Shown: positions 27,107-36,352 of the stretch, one piece after another | Layout of the letters: every line of letters begins with the position of its first letter | Position numbering within the stretch: position 1 is the first letter of the stretch | Notes under the pieces: generated by a model | The model's input: the letters and a program-made list of their open reading frames with translations, nothing else | The model's database searches: none | What the model was told of the DNA's origin: nothing | Source: Variovorax ginsengisoli | GTDB taxonomy: Bacteria; Pseudomonadota; Gammaproteobacteria; Burkholderiales; Burkholderiaceae_C | DNA: 64,000 nt | Assembly (NCBI RefSeq): GCF_006438845.1 | Contig: NZ_RCZJ01000005.1 | Location: 62,001 to 126,000 of the forward strand | Direction: 5' to 3' | Position numbers and translations under genes: made by a program

Positions 27107-29331
27107 CGCAGCAGCGAGACATGAACGCGCCCGGCGCGCTGCCGCGGGCGACAGCGATGTCCCCGGGCACCGACGCCTCGGCACAGCCGCAACGGCACGC
27201 CCTGCTGCAGTCCGGCTGGCTGGACGCCGTGCTGACCGTGGCATCGCACTTTCACCTCGATGCCTCGCGCGAGCGCATTCGCGTCGCAGCGGCTTGGAAC
27301 CGCGATCTGAGCCCGGAAGAAGGCGCGCGCCAGATGGCCCGTCAGGCCGGGTTGAGCTTGCGCCGCGTGGCCCTGCGGCTCGACGGCTTGACACCGTGGC
27401 GCCTGCCCTTGGTGGTGCAACTCCATGGCGGCCAGGTCGCCGTGATCACGGCCATCACGAACGATGGCCTGCGCCTCGTCTTCAGCGGCGACGAGGGTGC
27501 CGAGAGCACGCGCAGCGCCGCGGAACTGCAGCCGCATGTGCAGTTGCTGGCCGTGCTTCGACCCGCGCAGTCGGCGCCCGACTCGCGCGTGGACGGTTAC
27601 ATCCGGCCGGTCGAGCCGCACTGGCTGCGCGGCATCGTGCTGGCCGATTGGCGCCCCTATGCGCACATCTTGCTGGCCTCCTTCGTCGCCAACCTGATGG
27701 CACTGGGCGGCATCCTGTTCTCGATGCAGGTCTACGACCGCGTCGTGCCGGCGCAGTCGCTGCCCACGCTGTACGTGCTGTTCGGCGGCGTGCTGCTGTC
27801 CATCGCCTTCTCGTGGTCGATGCGCAGCGCGCGCATGCACATCACCGATGTGCTCGGCAAGCGTGCCGATCTGCGCATCTCCGATCGCGTCTTCGGTCAT
27901 GCCCTGCGCGTGCGCAACAGCGCCAGGCCACGTTCCACCGGCACCTTCATCTCGCAGGTGCGCGAGTTGGAGCCGGTGCGAGAGATGCTGACGTCCACCA
28001 CGGTGACCGCCGTGGCCGACATGCCCTTCTTCCTGCTGTTCTGCGTGATCTTCTGGTTCATCGCCGGCTGGCTGGTGCTGGTGCCGCTGGCGGCCTTCGT
28101 GCTGCTGATCGTCCCCAGCCTGCTGGTCCAGCGCCGGCTGCGAGCCCTCGCGCGGGCGAGCATGCGCGAGTCTTCGCTGCGCAATGCGATGCTCATCGAG
28201 TCGGTGCAGGGCATCGAGGACATCAAGGTGCTGCAGGCCGAACCGCGTTTCCAGAACCAGTGGAACCACTACAACGCAGTCAACGCCGACTCCGGCCTGA
28301 AGCTGCGCGCGTTGCTCAACACGCTGAGCAACTGGTTGCAAACGGTGCAGGGCAGCGCCTTCGCCGTGGTGATCTTCGTCGGGGCGCCTCTCGTCATGGC
28401 CGGAGAAATGAGTACCGGCGTGCTGGTGGCGGCCTCGATTCTTTCTTCTCGCATGCTCGCCCCGCTGGCCGGCGTCACGCAGGTGCTCAACCGCTGGCAG
28501 CAGGCCAAGGTCGCCAGCGAAGCGCTGAACCAACTCATGCGTCTGCCGGTGGACCACGCGCCGGAAGGCACGCGCATCCATCGTTCGGCCTTGCAGGGAG
28601 ATTACGAGTTTCGCGAGGCGGTCTTCAGCCACGATGGCGAGGTGCCTGCGTTGAGCGTGAAGGCCTTGAAGATCCGTGCCGGCGAGCGCATTGCCGTGCT
28701 GGGGCGCAACGGCGCCGGCAAATCGACGCTGTTGCAGGCGTTGTCGGGGTTGCTGGAGCCCCGGTCGGGTTTGCTGTTGGTCGACGACGTGGCACTGGCG
28801 CACATCGACCCGGCCGACGTGCGCCGGGACGTCGCGTTGCTGACACAGAACGCGCGCCTGTTCCACGGCTCGTTGCGCGAGAACCTCTGTCTGGGAGCGC
28901 CGCACGCTGGCGATACCGACCTGATGGTGGCACTGCAGGCCGTGGGTGCCTGGGCCTTCGTGCGGCAGCTTTCAAAGGGCCTGGATCATCCGGTCCTCGA
29001 GGGCGGGCTGGGACTTTCGGGCGGTCAGCGACAGAGCCTGTTGCTGGCCCGCTTGCTGGTACGCCAGCCGCAGGTGCTGCTGCTCGACGAGCCGACCGCT
29101 ACGTTGGACGAAGTGGCCGAGCGCGAGGTGATCACGCATCTGCGGTCACTGCCCCAAGGCCGCACCTTGATCGTCGCCACGCATCGGCCGGCCGTGTTGG
29201 AGGCGGTCGACCGCGTGGTGGTGGTGGACCGCGGCGCCATCGTGCTCGACGGGCCCCGGGAGACCGTGCTTGCCAAGCTGCGCGGCGGCGCGTCGGCACC
29301 GGTGTCGCACGGCAACGGAGTCGTCGCATGA
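27103..29331 (+). CDS. type I secretion permease/ATPase (LapB/HlyB-like ABC exporter)
   Basis: 742 residues in the inner membrane. Residues about 35-155 form a C39-peptidase-like domain with no Cys, as in HlyB/LapB, where it docks substrate rather than cleaving it. The ABC transmembrane domain spans about 195-470. The nucleotide-binding domain has Walker A GRNGAGKST (about residue 534), signature LSGGQRQ (about 638) and Walker B VLLLDEP (about 660), all intact. It energises export of the adjacent adhesin together with the HlyD-like and TolC-like proteins. Its start overlaps the TolC gene and its stop overlaps the HlyD-like gene, each by ATGA. Confidence 0.94.
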   Translation: MTQQRDMNAPGALPRATAMSPGTDASAQPQRHALLQSGWLDAVLTVASHFHLDASRERIRVAAAWNRDLSPEEGARQMARQAGLSLRRVALRLDGLTPWRLPLVVQLHGGQVAVITAITNDGLRLVFSGDEGAESTRSAAELQPHVQLLAVLRPAQSAPDSRVDGYIRPVEPHWLRGIVLADWRPYAHILLASFVANLMALGGILFSMQVYDRVVPAQSLPTLYVLFGGVLLSIAFSWSMRSARMHITDVLGKRADLRISDRVFGHALRVRNSARPRSTGTFISQVRELEPVREMLTSTTVTAVADMPFFLLFCVIFWFIAGWLVLVPLAAFVLLIVPSLLVQRRLRALARASMRESSLRNAMLIESVQGIEDIKVLQAEPRFQNQWNHYNAVNADSGLKLRALLNTLSNWLQTVQGSAFAVVIFVGAPLVMAGEMSTGVLVAASILSSRMLAPLAGVTQVLNRWQQAKVASEALNQLMRLPVDHAPEGTRIHRSALQGDYEFREAVFSHDGEVPALSVKALKIRAGERIAVLGRNGAGKSTLLQALSGLLEPRSGLLLVDDVALAHIDPADVRRDVALLTQNARLFHGSLRENLCLGAPHAGDTDLMVALQAVGAWAFVRQLSKGLDHPVLEGGLGLSGGQRQSLLLARLLVRQPQVLLLDEPTATLDEVAEREVITHLRSLPQGRTLIVATHRPAVLEAVDRVVVVDRGAIVLDGPRETVLAKLRGGASAPVSHGNGVVA

Positions 29332-30575
29332 GCGCCCCATCGATGACGGCGCGCAGCGCACGGGTTCCCGGCGCGGCACTTGTCAGCGCGTCTTCACAAG
29401 GCGGAGCCATGCCTGCACTGGACGATTTCGACGAGGTGCGTGCGAGCCGGTCCGGGCGCGTGGTGTGGCTGGTGACGCTGTTCCTCGCCGCTTTCTTCGC
29501 GTGGGCCTGGTTCTTCCAGATCGACGAGGTGTCCAGCGGGCTGGGCAAGGTGATCCCGACCTCGCGCGAGCAACGCATCCAGTCTTTGGAAGGCGGCATC
29601 CTGACCGAGCTGCGCGTGCGTGAAGGCGAAGTGGTGGAGAAGGGCGCGGTGCTCGCCCAGCTCGACCCGACACGTGGCGAATCGAACGTCGAGGAAACGG
29701 CGGCGCGCTATCGCGCTGCGCTGGCCAGCAGCGCGCGGTTGCGCGCCGAGGTCGAAGGGCACAGCAACCTGCAGTTCCCGGATGAGCTGCGCAAGTGGCC
29801 GCAATTGCAGGCGGCCGAAACCGCGCTGTTTCGGTCGCGCCGCTCCAGCCTCAACGAAACCTTGGGCGGCCTGAATCAGGCATTGGCGCTGGTGCGCCGC
29901 GAGCTGGACATCACCAGCTCGCTGGTGACCAGCGGCGCTGCCAGCACGGTGGAGCTGATTCGGCTGCAGCGCCAGGGCGCCGATCTCGAGCTCAAGATCG
30001 CCGAGGCGCGTGCCGGCTACATGGTGCGCAGCCGCGAAGAACTGGCCAAGGCCGACGCCGAGGTGAAGTCGCTGTCGTCGGTGGTGCGTGGTCGAGCGGA
30101 CACGCTGGAGCGGCTGACGCTGCTGTCGCCGGTGCGCGGCGTGGTCAAGCACCTGGAAGTGACGACCATCGGCGGTGTCGTGCCACCCAACGGTTCGCTG
30201 ATGACCCTCGTGCCACTGGACGACCAGCTGCTGATCGAGGCGCGCATCTCGCCGAGAGACATCGCGTTCATGCATCCTGGTCAGGATGCCCTCGTCAAGA
30301 TCACCGCCTACGACTACGCCGTCTACGGTGCGTTGCCGGGCAAGGTGGTGAACATCGCACCCGACACCCAGCGCGACGAGGTGAAACCCGAGATCGTCTA
30401 TTACCCGGTGATGATCCGCACCGAGGCCGATGCGCTGGTCAGCGCAGCAGGCCAGCGGTTTCCCATCGTCCCGGGCATGGTGACCACCGCGGACATTCGC
30501 ACGGGCCGGAAAACCGTGTGGGACTACCTCACCAAACCGCTGAACCGCGCGCGCGAGGCGTTTCGCGAACGCTAG
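29328..30575 (+). CDS. HlyD-family membrane fusion protein of the type I secretion system
   Basis: 415 residues. A cytoplasmic N-terminus of about 45 residues precedes one membrane segment (about 46-64). A biotinyl-lipoyl-like half follows (EGGILTELRVREGEVVEKGAVLAQLD), then a coiled-coil hairpin (about 120-265), the second lipoyl half (LLSPVRGVVKHLEV) and a C-terminal beta-barrel region. This is the standard layout of LapC/HlyD adaptors that connect the ABC exporter to the TolC channel. The ATG at 29328 overlaps the ABC gene stop. In-frame ATGs follow (29343, 29409), but coupling favours the first. Confidence 0.93.
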   Translation: MSAPSMTARSARVPGAALVSASSQGGAMPALDDFDEVRASRSGRVVWLVTLFLAAFFAWAWFFQIDEVSSGLGKVIPTSREQRIQSLEGGILTELRVREGEVVEKGAVLAQLDPTRGESNVEETAARYRAALASSARLRAEVEGHSNLQFPDELRKWPQLQAAETALFRSRRSSLNETLGGLNQALALVRRELDITSSLVTSGAASTVELIRLQRQGADLELKIAEARAGYMVRSREELAKADAEVKSLSSVVRGRADTLERLTLLSPVRGVVKHLEVTTIGGVVPPNGSLMTLVPLDDQLLIEARISPRDIAFMHPGQDALVKITAYDYAVYGALPGKVVNIAPDTQRDEVKPEIVYYPVMIRTEADALVSAAGQRFPIVPGMVTTADIRTGRKTVWDYLTKPLNRAREAFRER

Positions 30576-30613
30576 GCCTTGTCGGCCATCTTTTATCTCA
30601 ACAAGGAGCTCCC

Positions 30614-31072
30614 ATGAACATTCATCAACACCATCGTCTGGCGCAACTCGTCGCAGGCACGGCGCTGCTTGCAAGCTGCGTGGGCGCAGTCGCTCGCGAG
30701 AATCCCGTGGACTCGGTGACCAATCCGAATAAGCTGGAATACCGGGACGTCGAGGCACGCCGCCCCGACTTCAAGGAGCCCTTCCTGCGCGATGGCGTGG
30801 TGTCGCAGCCGGCCAGGTTCAAGCAGGTGGCGGCAGGCGCCGCTTCGACGCAGGTGCGCGACGTGCTGGGGCAGCCTCAGCGTGAAGCCGATGGTTCGCG
30901 CGGCCGCGAGTGGGATTACAACTTCAAATTCCAGTTGCCGCGTTCGAACAACTACCTGGTGTGCCAGTACAAGGTGGTGTTCGACAACAGCGGACAGGCG
31001 GTGCGCGAAACCATCTGGCGCCGCAAACAGTGTGCGGACCTGGTGGCCAAGGCGGGCGCAACGGCCTCTTAG
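30614..31072 (+). CDS. BamE/SmpA-like small lipoprotein
   Basis: 152 residues, last gene of the adhesin operon, with AAGGAG 6 nt before the ATG. The N-terminal signal ends in a lipobox-like LLASC (C22). Residues about 60-140 look like a SmpA/OmlA (BamE) fold: QVAAGAASTQVRDVLGQPQRE followed by REWDYNFKF and a final RETIWRRKQC. True BamE is part of the Bam complex. This copy, encoded with a type I secretion system, may instead help position the channel or adhesin at the outer membrane. That role is inferred from position only. Confidence 0.8.
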   Translation: MNIHQHHRLAQLVAGTALLASCVGAVARENPVDSVTNPNKLEYRDVEARRPDFKEPFLRDGVVSQPARFKQVAAGAASTQVRDVLGQPQREADGSRGREWDYNFKFQLPRSNNYLVCQYKVVFDNSGQAVRETIWRRKQCADLVAKAGATAS

Positions 31073-31135
31073 CGGGGGCGTCCGAGGCCACAGGCGCCTC
31101 GACTGCGCTGCCCGAGTGTTCGATGCTTCGCGCCC

Positions 31136-33232
31136 TCAAGGGAACGCTGTCGCCAATCCGGTGCGCACGGAAGAACTTTCCGCAGGCCCGATCTCGACGA
31201 AGGCGTCGCCGGGAAGCGTGTAGGCCGGCCATTCAAGCACCGATGTGCTCGGGCGTCCGTGCTTCGCGAAATTGCTCCAGAAGGTCATCGTCTGGTCCGC
31301 GATCGCATCGTCTGCCGGTCCCCATTGCATCGCAGTCAACACGTCGGCCTCGTCGCCGGCTGTGCCGCTCACGCCATTGCCGTTGAGGTCGCCGATCAGC
31401 GGTCTCTTGCCATCCGGCGTCAAGGTGAGTCCCATGCCGTAGTTTGTGGCGATGCCTTGCTTGTAGCCGAACAGATAGGGCAGCTCGCCGCTGTGTCCAC
31501 TGAGCAAGCCCAACCGCGTCCATCCTGCCGGCACACGGCTGAACCTGTAGACGTATTGCGGCGATCGGTAAGTGGGCGTCCGCTGGCTCATGAAGACCGG
31601 CAGCGCTGCGCGCAAAGAGGGGTAGTCGCCGGAGGTCGCACCTACCATCAGAGGCACGTCGCTTGGCATGCCCTCGACCATGTTCTGCCCGTAGGTCTTG
31701 ACCAGATAGCGATAGTCCACATTGGGTCGATAGGTTTCACGCGGGATGCCTGCGTCGAGGTCGGCTTTGGTGAAGGCCGTCCACGGCAGCGCGCGGGCCT
31801 GCGCCAGATTGGTGGCGCCGACGCGCGCGAACATCGACTTCCCGATGGCCTCGCCGCCTGCCAAGGACGATGCGGCCGTCCCTGTCGAGGCGATCTCGCT
31901 GGCACCGCTCTGCACGATGGCTTTTTGGAACAGGCCCGCTGCGTCCGGCGCGTTCATCAGTGAATAGACTTTTCCGCCGCCGCCCGACTGGCCGAAGATC
32001 GTGACGTTGGCGGGATCGCCACCGAACGCGGCAATGTTGGCCTTCACCCATTGAAGCGCCATGACGAGGTCCATCTGCCCATAGTTGCCCGAGCCACCAT
32101 GGCCGCTCTCGGCCGTGAGAAGTGGATGTGCCAGATAGCCGAAGGGGCCGAGCCGATGGTTGACCGTGACCAGCACCACGTCCTTGGCGGGGAGGCCGGC
32201 GGGGTTGTTGTATTGCTTCGAATTGCTGGTGAGGATGGCAAACGAGCCACCATGGAACCACACCATCACAGGGAGCTTCGCCGCGTTCTTGGGCGCGGTG
32301 ACGTTGAGGTAGAGCGAATCCTCGCTCATGCCGCCTTCGCCGAGCGCTTCCATTGTTGGATTCTGCGCGGCCTGGTCCGACCAGGCGGTCGCTTCTCGCA
32401 CACCGCGCCATGATTTTGCAGGTTGAGGCGCGCGCCAGCGCAGGTCTCCGACCGGCGGCTGTGCGTACGGAATGCCAAGGTATTGCCATGTGCTGGCCGA
32501 CGACTCGAAGCCGCGCAACGCACCGCCTGTCGTGTCGACCACATGGCGTGCGGCAGTGACACGCGCGAACTGTTCCTGTGCTGCTTGCGCGGTGCGCGGC
32601 ATGCGAGGGCGTGGGTCCAGATCGGAGAAGGCTTGGGCATTCTCCAATTCAGCGAGCATGGCCGACAGGCTTGTCCGAAAAGATGCGGCAGGTTGCTTGA
32701 AATCGATGGAGGCGGCGTACTTCGAGACACCGGCGCGGATCGTCTCGGTGATCTGAATGCCATTGTTCAAATCGGCATCGGCGTCCAATGTCTGCAGCAG
32801 CACCAGTTTGTTGCTCACTTGCGAATCGCCAGGCGAGCTCTGCCCTGCGCTGAGATCGATGGGCGACAGTGCTTCCGCACCGACCGCCGAGCCCAGCGGC
32901 AATGCACCGATGGAGAAGCTGACGGTCTCTCCGGCGACGTACTGGTATTGGCCGTCGTCGCCTGTCATGCGAGCACCAGACAACGAACCGCTGTAGTTGA
33001 GCCCCGAAACCGGCCCGCCGGCGAATGTGCCTGCGCGTTGAGGTTGTGTCTCGGCCAGGGGCGGCGTCGAGCTGCCACTGCCATCGCTGCCGGCTCCACC
33101 GTTGCTGTCACCGCCACCGCCACCGCCACCGCCACCGCCGCAGCCGAGGACGACGATCGTGCCTGCCAGAGCGGCAGCGGCGCTGCGCAGGCTCTGCCAT
33201 TTCGATTTCAACATTCTTGCATTCGTGTGCAT
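31136..33232 (-). CDS. poly-glycine lipoprotein carboxylesterase (type B), paralog 1
   Basis: 698 residues. The signal ends in a lipobox (VVLGC) followed by a long Gly run. A domain of about 140 residues (from about 65; FAGGPVSGLNYSG, GETVSFSIGALPLGS) precedes a type B carboxylesterase domain (about 215-698). The esterase has EDSLYLNV, the oxyanion segment WFHGGSF, and nucleophile S416 in GQSGGGG. By alignment the catalytic acid is an Asp (TSGDYPS) where most relatives have Glu. A Ca-loop-like insert GDLNGNGVSG lies near residue 615. GGAGA precedes the ATG at 33232. It is second in an operon with its paralog, 53 nt downstream. The substrate is unknown. Confidence 0.88.
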   Translation of the reverse strand: MHTNARMLKSKWQSLRSAAAALAGTIVVLGCGGGGGGGGGGDSNGGAGSDGSGSSTPPLAETQPQRAGTFAGGPVSGLNYSGSLSGARMTGDDGQYQYVAGETVSFSIGALPLGSAVGAEALSPIDLSAGQSSPGDSQVSNKLVLLQTLDADADLNNGIQITETIRAGVSKYAASIDFKQPAASFRTSLSAMLAELENAQAFSDLDPRPRMPRTAQAAQEQFARVTAARHVVDTTGGALRGFESSASTWQYLGIPYAQPPVGDLRWRAPQPAKSWRGVREATAWSDQAAQNPTMEALGEGGMSEDSLYLNVTAPKNAAKLPVMVWFHGGSFAILTSNSKQYNNPAGLPAKDVVLVTVNHRLGPFGYLAHPLLTAESGHGGSGNYGQMDLVMALQWVKANIAAFGGDPANVTIFGQSGGGGKVYSLMNAPDAAGLFQKAIVQSGASEIASTGTAASSLAGGEAIGKSMFARVGATNLAQARALPWTAFTKADLDAGIPRETYRPNVDYRYLVKTYGQNMVEGMPSDVPLMVGATSGDYPSLRAALPVFMSQRTPTYRSPQYVYRFSRVPAGWTRLGLLSGHSGELPYLFGYKQGIATNYGMGLTLTPDGKRPLIGDLNGNGVSGTAGDEADVLTAMQWGPADDAIADQTMTFWSNFAKHGRPSTSVLEWPAYTLPGDAFVEIGPAESSSVRTGLATAFP
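33109..33138 (+). repeat. hexanucleotide repeat, 5 x CACCGC
   Basis: Five perfect copies of CACCGC encode (on the minus strand) the Gly run after the lipobox Cys of esterase paralog 1. Unit gain or loss keeps the frame and changes the linker by two Gly per unit. Confidence 0.9.
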
Positions 33233-33285
33233 GAGGTCTCCAGATAGATGGCCGTCGACCCCATGCCGACGGCAAGAGAAAGGTT

Positions 33286-35349
33286 TCAGGGAAAGACGTT
33301 GGAGAAGCCGCTCTTGACGAGGGGCGTTGCACCCAGTTCCACATAGGCGTCTGTGGCAGGGGTGTACGTGGGCCAGTCCACCAGGCCGGGCACGGTCGGA
33401 CTTCCGGATCGGGCGAACTGCGTCCAGATGGCCATGCTGTTCTGAACGGCCTGAAGGTCGACACCATCGATGCCAGCAGACGTCAGGATGTCCTGTGTGT
33501 CTCCTGCGGAACCGGTCACGCCATTGCCGTTGAGGTCGCCGATGACCAGTTTCTTGTTGGTGGCGGGATCGATCACCAAGTCCAGCAGGTAATGAGTCAC
33601 CACGCTTTCGGGTGCATTGAAGACGTAGGCCAGTTCGCCGGAGTGGTAGGTCTGCACGCCACGGGTGCGCCACCCGCCAGGCACCTGGCTGAACAGCGCG
33701 GTGTAGTGCGGACTGACGCTGTATTGGGCCATCCATGGGAAGACGCTCTTGGCCGTCTGGATGGGGTCGACCGTATCGTTCGTGTTGACCACGCCCAGAA
33801 ACGGCACGTCGTTGTGCGTGCGCGATTCGAAGCTCACGCGTTCACTGTTCGGCAGGTAGTGCTGGTCGATGTTCGTATACGGCACCAATGTTGCCGCAGC
33901 GGCAACCACCTCGGGCCATGGACGGGCCCGCATTTCCTCGATGGACGTCGCGTTCAGCCGCTTCTGCAGTGCCAGTCCGATGGCCTCGGCGGATGCGAGC
34001 GTGCGCGTATCTGGAATCAGCGTGCCGCTCTGGCTGATGGCCTTGTGGAAGAGGCCGCTCGCGCGGGGCGAGGCCATGAGCGACAACACCTTTCGACCCC
34101 CGCCGGATTCCCCGAAGATCGTCACGTTGTCCGGGTCGCCTCCAAAGGCGGCGATGTTGGCCTTGACCCATTGAAGCGCCATGATCAGGTCCATCTGTCC
34201 GTAGTTCCCCGAGCCACCGTAGCCGCTTTCGGCAGACAGCGTGGGGTGCGCGATGTAGCCGAAGGGCCCCAGGCGCTGATTCACCGCGACCTGGACGACG
34301 CCCTGCGTGACCAAAGCTTTTGCGTTGTTGAATGGCTTCGTGTTGCTGGTCAGCGAGGTGAATCCGCCACCATGGAACCACACCATCACGGGCAGCTTCG
34401 ACGCGCTCTTGGGCGCCGTCACGTTGAGGTAGAGCGAATCTTCGCTCATGCCGCCTTCGCCAAATCGCTCCAGCGCGGTTGTTTGCGCCGCTTGGTCCGA
34501 CCAGGCCGTGGCTTCACGCACCCCGTTCCATGGCTTGGCAGGCAGTGGCGCACGCCAGCGCAGATCGCCAATGGGCGGCTGTGCGTACGGGATGCCTAGA
34601 AACTGCCAAGTGCTGGGTGACGACTCGAAGCCTCGGAGCGATCCGCCCGTGGTGGTGACCACCTGGCGGGCGCTGGTCGCCCTGATGAACTGCTCCTGGG
34701 CAGCTGCGGCTGTGCGCGCGGTGCGGGCGCGCGGATCCAGATCGGTGAATGCCTTGGCCTGTTCCAAGTCCGCCAGCAACTTCGTCAGGCTGGTGCGAAA
34801 CGCGGTGGAGGATTGTTTGAAGTCGAGGGCCGTGGCGTACTTGGACACCGTGTCGCGAACCACGTCCGTGATCTGGATGCCGTTGTTGAGGTCGCCATCG
34901 GCGTCCAGCGTCTGCAGAAGCACCAGTTTGTTGATCACCTGTGGGTCGGCCGTCGACGCGGCCCCCTCACTGATGCTGAGCGGAGAAAGCGATCCGAACC
35001 CTGCGGCTGAGCCCAGTGGCAGTGCGCCGATGGAGAAGCTCAAAGTCTCGCCGGCCACGTACTCGTACTGACCATCGGCATCCGTGGTGCGCGCGCCCGT
35101 CGCCGAACCGCTGTAGTTCAGTCCAGACACCGGCCCGCCAGCAAAGGTGCCCTTCAGCCAAGGCTGCACCTCGGCCACGGGCGGCACGGAGCCGTTTTCA
35201 CCAGCGCCGCCACCACCATTGCCGCCACCGCCACCGCCACCGCCACCGCCACCGCCACCGCAGCCCAGCACGATCAGGCTGCCTGCAACGGCGGGCAGCC
35301 ACCAGCGGGGCACTTGCTGGACGAGGTCCTTTCGATCTGTTCGCATCAT
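33286..35349 (-). CDS. poly-glycine lipoprotein carboxylesterase (type B), paralog 2
   Basis: 687 residues, same architecture as the downstream gene: lipobox VLGC, longer Gly run, an N-terminal FAGGPVSGLNYSG domain, then a type B carboxylesterase with EDSLYLNV, WFHGGGF and nucleophile S415 in GESGGGR. The acid position is again Asp (NTNDTV). The GDLNGNGVTG insert is present. The start is set at ATG 35349 because GGAGA lies 3 nt before it, mirroring paralog 1. ATG 35370 would add seven residues. The two genes are clearly a tandem duplication. A divergent TetR gene probably controls both. Confidence 0.88.
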   Translation of the reverse strand: MMRTDRKDLVQQVPRWWLPAVAGSLIVLGCGGGGGGGGGGGGGNGGGGAGENGSVPPVAEVQPWLKGTFAGGPVSGLNYSGSATGARTTDADGQYEYVAGETLSFSIGALPLGSAAGFGSLSPLSISEGAASTADPQVINKLVLLQTLDADGDLNNGIQITDVVRDTVSKYATALDFKQSSTAFRTSLTKLLADLEQAKAFTDLDPRARTARTAAAAQEQFIRATSARQVVTTTGGSLRGFESSPSTWQFLGIPYAQPPIGDLRWRAPLPAKPWNGVREATAWSDQAAQTTALERFGEGGMSEDSLYLNVTAPKSASKLPVMVWFHGGGFTSLTSNTKPFNNAKALVTQGVVQVAVNQRLGPFGYIAHPTLSAESGYGGSGNYGQMDLIMALQWVKANIAAFGGDPDNVTIFGESGGGRKVLSLMASPRASGLFHKAISQSGTLIPDTRTLASAEAIGLALQKRLNATSIEEMRARPWPEVVAAAATLVPYTNIDQHYLPNSERVSFESRTHNDVPFLGVVNTNDTVDPIQTAKSVFPWMAQYSVSPHYTALFSQVPGGWRTRGVQTYHSGELAYVFNAPESVVTHYLLDLVIDPATNKKLVIGDLNGNGVTGSAGDTQDILTSAGIDGVDLQAVQNSMAIWTQFARSGSPTVPGLVDWPTYTPATDAYVELGATPLVKSGFSNVFP
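35226..35261 (+). repeat. hexanucleotide repeat, 6 x CACCGC
   Basis: Six perfect copies encode the Gly run of esterase paralog 2, one more than in paralog 1. This fits slippage-driven variation. Confidence 0.9.
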
Positions 35350-35476
35350 TTGTCTCCGGGTGTTTTTCATGAGTTCGAGGGCAGCGCTTTCCCACGGTCA
35401 AACGGCTTGCCAGACGCCACCTGCGTCCCGGCGAGCGGGTCGGCCTGCCAAGCTCCGCGCTGAGCGCTCATAATTC

Positions 35477-35495
35477 CACTGAATTAATTCAAGTG
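35477..35495. promoter_or_regulatory. candidate TetR operator between the regulator and the esterase operon
   Basis: CACT-GAATTAATTC-AAGTG is an AT-rich dyad: a perfect 10-bp core palindrome with CACT/AAGTG arms offset by one base. It lies in the gap between the divergent tetR-like and esterase genes, 9 nt before the regulator's first ATG, where it could block both promoters. Confidence 0.5.
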
Positions 35496-35503
35496 AATTA
35501 GGG

Positions 35504-36208
35504 ATGACCCGCCGTGCTCGTCACAATCGCGACGTCATGTCCAAGTCGTCGACGTCCACTCCAGCCAGCCGCAGCGATGCCGCGTTGACCAGCACCAAGG
35601 AACGGTTGCTGCTCGAGGCCATGCGCTTGTTCGCTCGCAACGGCATGAACGCCGTGTCGCTGCGGCGCATCGTGGCTGCCGCAGGCGCGGGAAATCTGTC
35701 GGCCCTTCACTACCACTTCGGCAACCGTGAGAGCGTCGTGCGCGAGGTCGCGCAGATGCTCAAGCGCATCCTCGAGCCACGCTGTCTCGAGCGGCTGGCA
35801 GCATTGGATTCACGTGCCCATGGCGTGCGCGACGCACTCGACGCGGCCTTCGGACCCATGATCGACATGCTGGGCGAGCCAGGGTTGGGCCGTGATGCCG
35901 TCTGTTTCATCGGTCGGCTGGGCTGGGACTTCGGCGAGGAGGGGCAGCATATTTCGGCCGACCTGCACCGCGAGTTGATGGAACAGATCCACGCGCGACT
36001 GGTCGTGCTCTTGCCGGGGTTGGAGCCGGAAATTCTGAAGTTCCGGCTGTTGTTGACCATGAACTCGCTGTACTACGGGATCTCTTACCGCAGCTATGCG
36101 ATGCGGTCGCCTTTCGGTGCGCTGAGCATCGGCCGGCGTGGCAACGAAGTCCAAGAACGCGCGCTGTTCATGGATTATCTGGAGTCAGGCATCACGCATC
36201 CGCTGTGA
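35504..36208 (+). CDS. TetR-family transcriptional regulator
   Basis: 234 residues from ATG 35504. ATG 35537 would shorten it by 11 residues, and neither has a clear ribosome-binding site. The N-terminal helix-turn-helix domain (about residues 28-90) has the TetR pattern LLLEAMRLFARNGMNAVSLRRIVAAAG...HYHFGNRESVV. The C-terminal ligand-binding half (about 95-225) is not assigned. It is divergent from two carboxylesterase lipoprotein genes, with an inverted repeat in the gap. It is therefore likely to repress them and itself until an ester-type substrate or product binds. The inducer is unknown. Confidence 0.88.
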   Translation: MTRRARHNRDVMSKSSTSTPASRSDAALTSTKERLLLEAMRLFARNGMNAVSLRRIVAAAGAGNLSALHYHFGNRESVVREVAQMLKRILEPRCLERLAALDSRAHGVRDALDAAFGPMIDMLGEPGLGRDAVCFIGRLGWDFGEEGQHISADLHRELMEQIHARLVVLLPGLEPEILKFRLLLTMNSLYYGISYRSYAMRSPFGALSIGRRGNEVQERALFMDYLESGITHPL

Positions 36209-36352
36209 GCTGCGGCGTGCAGGGCGCCGGCGCCTGGGTCAGTGCGCGGATGTTGGCGCTTCGCAGAGGCCTGGCGTTTGCGGGCGATTCAGGCGCTCGC
36301 CCGCAATGCGTTCTTTGCCGGACGCATTTCGAAGACAAGCGCCACGAAAAAC

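Noticed and set aside
27066-29327. Plus-strand frame upstream of and fused to the HlyD-like protein
   Set aside because: This part overlaps the ABC exporter in another frame and has no domain; the HlyD-like gene begins at the ATGA junction at 29328.
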